Assembly: GCA_028711355.1 (NCBI GenBank)
Contig: JAQTSL010000239.1
Location: forward strand, 1 to 5,768
Origin: Rhodoferax sp.
GTDB lineage: Bacteria > Pseudomonadota > Gammaproteobacteria > Burkholderiales > Burkholderiaceae_C
Direction of reading: 5' to 3'
DNA: 5,768 nt
In this document: positions 1-5,768 of the stretch, in pieces
Layout of the letters: every line of letters begins with the position of its first letter
Numbering within the stretch: position 1 is the stretch's first letter
Notes under the pieces: generated by a model
Told to the model about the DNA's origin: nothing
The model's database searches: none
Seen by the model: the letters and a program-made list of their open reading frames with translations, nothing else
Position numbers and translations under genes: made by a program

Positions 1-927
1 ACTGTGCAGCGGAGGGCGTGTCAGCTTGAGCTTGAACAGCCCTGCGGTGCCCAGTAGCAGGCTGACACCACCGGCTACACCCAGCAGCTTGGGCAGGCTG
101 GGCCAGTCATACGGCGCCTGCCAGCCCAACGCGTAGTGATAGACCGTGGCCACACAGGTGGTAGCAAAACACAGCATGAAACCATAAAAGGTCAGGTGAT
201 GTGCCCGGCGGCGTGACAGGCCGTAGGCCTTGGTATTGTTGTGACAGCCCTCGCCATGAACGCCGTCCAGGTATTTGAGGGTGAGTACATCCTGTGTGGC
301 TTGCAGCGCATCGCCGCCTGCGCTGGGAGCGCCGGTGGTGACGGGCGACACGTCACGCAGAAAGCGGGTGACTCCCATGCCCAGCGCCAGCATCACCCAC
401 AAACAAATTGGCGCAAACAGCAATATCAACAAGTTGTGCGGAAACAGTTTGGAAAAATCGCCCACTACGGCCCCGCCCCACAGACTGCCATTGAAGGCCA
501 TCGCCAGCAGCAAAAACAGTGCCAAGCCCGCCGCCAGGGTGAGTGACAAGGCCAGGCCATTGCGTCGGTAGAGCTTTCCCAGCGTGGCAGGCCAGGCATA
601 GGCCACATAGGTTTCGCCGCGCAACTGCGCCATGGCTTGCGTCACGTTGATCGCCAATTCATGCGGTGGAGCGGATTCGCAGACATGTAAACAGGCTCCG
701 CAGTTATGGCACAGGTTGGCCAGGTAGTGCAGGTCGGCAGCGCCAAAATCCTGCCGCCGTGCCATCGCCGGGAACACCGCGCAGAAACCTTCGCAGTAAC
801 GGCAGGTGTTGCAGATACGCATTTGCCGCGCCACCTCAACGATCACGGGTGATGTCGTCCCATGGTTCGCAGCGAGCTGCCGGGTCGCCATGATGGGACT
901 GTCAGGCCGGTCCATAAGTCGCTTCAT
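1..927 (-). CDS. tcuB: TcuB-type tricarballylate/citrate utilization 4Fe-4S membrane protein, C-terminus cut by window edge
   Basis: The frame is open to the left edge and gives 309 residues; family members are longer, so the C-terminus is missing. Two ferredoxin-like CxxCxxCxxxC motifs are visible, C39-C42-C45-C49 (CNTCRYCEGFC) and C73-C76-C79-C83 (CHNCGACLHVC), followed by the family-typical APPHE and YAWP segments. Four hydrophobic stretches follow, at about 125-147, 164-188, 243-266 and 280-297, with histidines (H243, H244, H264) that could be heme or quinone ligands. In Salmonella, TcuB reoxidises the FAD of TcuA, a tricarballylate dehydrogenase, and passes electrons to the membrane pool. 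No tcuA is seen upstream here; the upstream neighbour is an FAD-linked 2-hydroxyacid dehydrogenase 41 nt away. In-frame ATGs lie at 927, 915 and 891. I chose 927, just after an in-frame stop at 937-939, but no start has a strong Shine-Dalgarno sequence. Family assignment is firm; the substrate is not. Confidence 0.85.
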   Translation of the reverse strand, partial: MKRLMDRPDSPIMATRQLAANHGTTSPVIVEVARQMRICNTCRYCEGFCAVFPAMARRQDFGAADLHYLANLCHNCGACLHVCESAPPHELAINVTQAMAQLRGETYVAYAWPATLGKLYRRNGLALSLTLAAGLALFLLLAMAFNGSLWGGAVVGDFSKLFPHNLLILLFAPICLWVMLALGMGVTRFLRDVSPVTTGAPSAGGDALQATQDVLTLKYLDGVHGEGCHNNTKAYGLSRRRAHHLTFYGFMLCFATTCVATVYHYALGWQAPYDWPSLPKLLGVAGGVSLLLGTAGLFKLKLTRPPLHS

Positions 928-3900
928 ATTTAATAGCTATCTTTGCAGTATGTGTGAGGGATAAACCGCTAAAAGACGCTCCAATTGACGACCCGTCCCG
1001 GATTCATCAAATTGTGCGGGTCCAGCGCTTGCTTGATGGCGCGCATCAGGCCCAGCGCGACCGGCGATTTGTAGTGCGCCAGGTGATCGACTTTCAGGCT
1101 GCCGATGCCGTGCTCGGCAGAAATCGAGCCGCCGAACGCGGCGACCGAGTCAAACACGATGCGGTTCACCTCGGGCTCATGTTGCTGCAAAAACAGCGCC
1201 GCATCCTGGCCAAGCGGGGCCTGCACGTTGTAGTGCAGGTTGCCGTCGCCCAGGTGACCAAAGTTCACCAGTCGCACGCCGGGGATGGCGGCGGCAAGCA
1301 GCGCGTCGGTGGCCTGCACAAACGCCGGGATGCGTGAGATCGGTACCGAAATGTCGTGTTTGATGTTCAGGCCTTCTTCGGCCTGCGCCAGCGGGATGCT
1401 TTCGCGAATTTGCCAAAGCGCTTGCGTCTGCGTCAGGTTCCCGGCTACCACCGCGTCGCTGACGCAACCATCGTTCAGCGCCGCTTCCAGCAAGGCTTCA
1501 AAGCGCTCGCGGGCGTGCGCCTCGGATTCGTGGTCGGAGTTTTCCAGCAGCACGCAAAACGGCGCGTCTTGCCACAGCGGCACACGCAACTGTTTGAAGT
1601 GTTGGTCCACCAGGCTCAGCGCAAACTGCCCCATCACCTCAAAACCGGTTAGCCCCGCGCCCAGGTGGCGGTGCGCCAGCCCGAGCAGTGCCACCGCTGC
1701 GTCGATGGAAGGCACGGCGGCCCAGGCAGTGAGCTGCGCGCCGGGCAGTGGCGCCAGCTTCATGGTGGCCGCGGTGATGATGCCCAGCGTGCCTTCGGAA
1801 CCGATGAACAGGTGGCGCAGGTCGTAGCCGGTGTTGTCCTTGCGCAGGCCGCTCAAACCATTCCACACTTGGCCTTGCGCGGTCACCACTTCCAGCCCCA
1901 GACATAGCTCGCGCGCGTTGCCCCAGCGCACCACTTGCGTGCCACCGGCGTTGCTGGCGAGATTGCCGCCCAGCGTGCACGAGCCTTCGGCGGCCAAACT
2001 TAAAGGGAACAAAAAGCCTTCTGAGCGGCAGTGTTCTTGTACGGTTTGCAGAATGCAGCCCGCGTCGGCGGTGACAGTCAGGTTGGCCGCGTCCAACGCG
2101 CGCACGGCGTTCAGGCGTTGCAGGCTTAGCACAATCTGCTGGCCGGAGTCATCTGGCGTGGAGCCCACCACCAGCCCGGTGTTGCCGCCTTGCGGCACGA
2201 TGCTGACGCCGCTGTTTGGCTGTGCCACCCGGTAAGCCGCGCAGGCGCGCACCACGCGCGCCACTTCATCCGTGTTGGCCGGGCGCAGCACCGCCAGCGG
2301 TTTGCCTTGGCTGCGCTTGCGCCAGTCGCGCGTCCAGGCGCTCAGGTCGCCGTCGGTCAAAACGTGGCTGGCGCCAACGATGGCGCGCAATTCAGCAAGC
2401 AGGATGTTCATGGGGTGCGCCTTGTTCCAGCAAAACTCGGGGGCCGCGCAAACGCAGCCGCACGTGCAGCGCGCAGGCGGTAAACAGCAGCAGACAGAGC
2501 ACGATTTGGGCCGCTGCCAGCGTGTCAGACGGGGGCGTGTCGCTGTAGGCGCGTACCACACCTTCGGCAAAGTACAGCCACACCAGCAGGCTGACCCAGC
2601 GGTAGGTGTACATCCGGTGCTTTAACAAGCCGGCCAGCGGCAGGCACAGCGGCAAGACTTTGAGCGCCAACCACGAGCCGCCCGGGCGCAGTGGCGCCAG
2701 CCACAGCTCCCACGCCAGGCCCAGCACGATCAGTCCGAGCAAGCTGGCAACGGCCAGCGCGCGGCTAGCCGCAACCGCCGGACGGAGTACCAGTGCAGGG
2801 GTTGGCAGGGGGGTATTCATTGGAGTGGCATCATAGCGGCCATGACAGACTACCAAACGCACCCTGGCGACTGGCCCAAACGGCTACCGGCGCTGCTGCA
2901 AGAATTGCGGCATTTTCCCTGGCGCAACACCGCGCAGACGCTGCGTGAGCGCTTTCGGGAAGATCATCTGGGGCTGACCGCAAGCAGCCTGACCTTTACC
3001 ACCACGATTGCGCTGGTGCCGCTGTTTACCGTGGTGCTGGCTGTGTTTACCGCGTTTCCGATGTTTGCCAAGTTGCAAGTGGTGTTGCAGCAATGGCTGA
3101 TTCAAAGTCTGGTGCCCGACAGCATTGCGCGCCAGGTGCTGGGCTACCTGACGCAGTTTGCTGGCAAGGCCAGCCGGCTCGGCGGTGCCGGTGTGGCGGT
3201 GTTGTTTGTGACGGCGTTGGCGTTGATATTGACGATTGATCACACGCTCAACGCGATCTGGCGAGTGCGCCAACCGCGGCCGCTGGGGCAACGGGTGCTG
3301 GTCTATTGGGCACTGGTGACAGTGGGGCCGTTGTTGCTGGCGGCCAGTCTGTCGCTGACGTCGTATGTGGTGTCGGCGTCCAGTGGGCTGGTGGGTGCGT
3401 TGCCGGGCGCCGTGCAGTGGCTGCTGGATGCGCTGCAATTTGCGCTGTTGGTGTGGGGTGTGGCGGCACTGTACCGCTACGTGCCCAACACCCAGGTGCG
3501 CTGGTCGCACGCGTTGAGTGGCGGCGTGTTCGTTGCGTCCGGCTTTGAGGTGGCCAAGCGGCTGCTGGTGCTGTACTTGAGCAAGGTGCCAACTTATTCG
3601 GTGCTGTACGGTGCCTTTGCCACGGTGCCGATTTTGCTGGTCTGGATCTACGTCGGTTGGGTGATTGTGCTGCTGGGCGCGGTGATTGCAGCCTATTTGC
3701 CGAGCCTGCTGGCTGGCGTGCGCCGGCGTGCCCCGGCGCACGGCTGGCACTTCATGCTGGCGCTGGAAATGCTGGCCGAGCTCGATCGGGCGCGCTCCAC
3801 CCCTGCCAAGGGGCTGAGCCTGGAACAGCTTGATGCACAGTTGCAGGTCGATGCGCTGCAACTCGAGCCGGTACTGGAGACGCTGGTGGCGCTGGATTGG

Positions 3901-5768
3901 GTGGCACCGTTGCAAGAAGATCGCGGCGGCGACGGCGCGCGCTGGGTGCTGCTGGTGAACCCGGATCGCCAACTGCTGGCGCCGCTGGCCGACCGGCTGC
4001 TGCTGGGGCGCCAGCCGGCCACCCAGGCAATGTGGGAAAGTGCCCGCTTAGCGGCGTTGACATTGCGTGAGGCGCTATAAACGTTGATGCATTGTGTGAT
4101 TGCCTGATGCTGTTTACGGGCCGGTTTCATTGACATGAGATGCCGCGAAATTGAGGTCACTAACCCCAGTAAATTGACGCCAAGGCAGCCGGAACAATGC
4201 CATGCGAATCAACCTACATGACCGCTTGGAAGCGCTGCCTCGCAACTGCACTCGCTGCCATCCCAAGCCCTAATGAACAATCTCGGATAAGTCCGGTCGA
4301 ACACCCGCAGAATTGGGGCCAGAGTACAACCGGTGTTGCTTGGTTACGCTTGTAAGGGCTTTTGGCCCGGTCGTAATCTGTCCCCAAATCTGCTAGCACC
4401 ATCACATAAAAAACCTGCATCGCGTCGCACTGCTGTAGTGTCATTTGGAAACCCAGCTCACTTTGAATCGCACCCGTTCACGCAGTAGCGTGATACCCCA
4501 TGGTGAGGTTTGTTAAAAAATCGAGTCACAATGCACGCTTGCCACGGATCGGTGGTGGTGTTCTGACAGAGAGATTGCTTTTGACTATGCCGTCGAAGTC
4601 GCGTCAACCCCTGATTTACAGCGTGCTGGTGTTTGTGCTCGCGCTGCTGTTTGCTGCAAGTCTGACTTTCAAATTGGGGCAGGGGCTGCAACTGGCGCTG
4701 GCGGTGATGTCGAGCGCTGCGCTGACTTGGCTGGTCTTGCGGGCAACGTCGAGCCGACAGCAGACGGTCGTGCTAGCGCATGATTTGTCTTCAAGTCAAG
4801 AAAACTTGGCGGCGCTCAACCAGGAACTCAGCGAGACTTTGAAAGCGCTGCCGGATTTGATGTTTGAGCTGGACCTACAGGGTCGCTACCTGAAGGTTCA
4901 CGCCACACAACAGCGATGGCTGGCGCTGCCGCCCGAGCAGTTTTTGGGTCGCACACTGGCCGAGGTGCTGCCACCCCAAGCCGCTCAGACCGGCATGGCA
5001 GCCATTCAGGAGGCCGATGCGCAGGGATTTTCGCTGGGGCAGCAGATTCGGCTGGAGTTGGCCGACGGCCCGCACTGGTTTGAATTGTCGGTGTCCAGAA
5101 AAGCCGCGCGTCAGGGTGCATCGACAACCTTTCTGGTGCTGTCGCGCAATATCACCCAGCGCTGGCTGGCCGAGCAAAAAGTCGAGCGAGTCAGCCGTAT
5201 GTACGCGGCCTTGAGCCAATGCAATCAGGCCATCGTCCATTGCCAGGACAAAGCCGAACTGTTTGGCATCCTGTGCCGCGACGCGGTCAACTTTGGCGGC
5301 ATGCGGCTGGCCTGGATTGGCGAGCCAGACGCCAGCGCAGTGGTAGTGCGGCCAGTGGCGTGGTTTGGTTGCGGGACCGATTATCTGCAAACCGTTGATG
5401 TCAGTCTGGATCCGGCCAACCCAGGCAGTGAAGGCCCGGTTGGCATCTCGATGCTTGAGGGCCGCCCCTATTGGGTGCAGGATTTGCAGCACGATCCGAG
5501 TACGGCACCGTGGCGCGCGCGCGCGCTGCAGTACGGCTGGGCGGCGGTTGCCAGCTTGCCGCTCAGGCAAAAAGGCAAGGTGGTCGGGGCGTTTGTGGTC
5601 TATTCAGAGGTGGTTGACACGTTTGATCCGCAAATCCAGTCTTTGCTGATCGAAATGGCGATGGACATTGGCTATGCGCTGGACCGGATGGTGGACCACC
5701 AGGAACGCCAGCAAGTCCAGCACAAACTGCTGGAAAGTGAAGAGCGCTATCGCGCGGCGTTTCGCACC

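Overview
The window looks like chromosomal DNA from a betaproteobacterium, most likely Comamonadaceae (Rhodoferax/Polaromonas-like). The grounds are GC-rich coding sequence, the style of the PAS-GAF sensor protein, and the DUF2069/YihY neighbourhood. This placement comes from recognising protein families, not from a database search. No rRNA, tRNA, CRISPR array, intact insertion sequence or phage gene was seen.

Left part, minus strand (1-2820): three genes are read right to left. First is a small four-helix DUF2069 membrane protein (2392-2820). Second is a complete FAD-linked 2-hydroxyacid dehydrogenase of the GlcD/D-2-hydroxyglutarate dehydrogenase type (969-2411), whose start overlaps the end of the DUF2069 gene by 20 nt. 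Third, after a 41-nt gap, is a TcuB-type protein with two 4Fe-4S motifs and a multi-helix membrane part (1-927), cut by the left edge. This reads as one transcription unit. A flavin dehydrogenase followed by a membrane iron-sulfur protein suggests, but does not prove, electron delivery from a 2-hydroxyacid to the quinone pool.

Middle, plus strand (2842-4080): a full-length YihY/BrkB-family membrane protein diverges from the DUF2069 gene with only 21 nt between the two start codons.

Gap (4081-4586): about 500 nt without a recognisable gene. It contains a 75-nt imperfect inverted repeat (4313-4387) whose arms, of the TTGGGGnCAGAnTAC type, resemble palindromes associated with REP/Y1 (IS200-like) transposases. 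No transposase is present. A small perfect-stem hairpin lies at 4478-4493.

Right part, plus strand (4587-5768, cut by the right edge): the N-terminal 394 residues of a membrane-anchored sensory protein. It has two transmembrane helices almost without a periplasmic loop, then PAS, GAF and the start of a second PAS. The output domain is outside the window; proteins with this architecture usually end in GGDEF/EAL or histidine kinase modules.

Most of the window is ordinary housekeeping or accessory-metabolic DNA. The points most worth following are the dehydrogenase-TcuB pairing, the inverted repeat, and the compressed yihY/DUF2069 junction.
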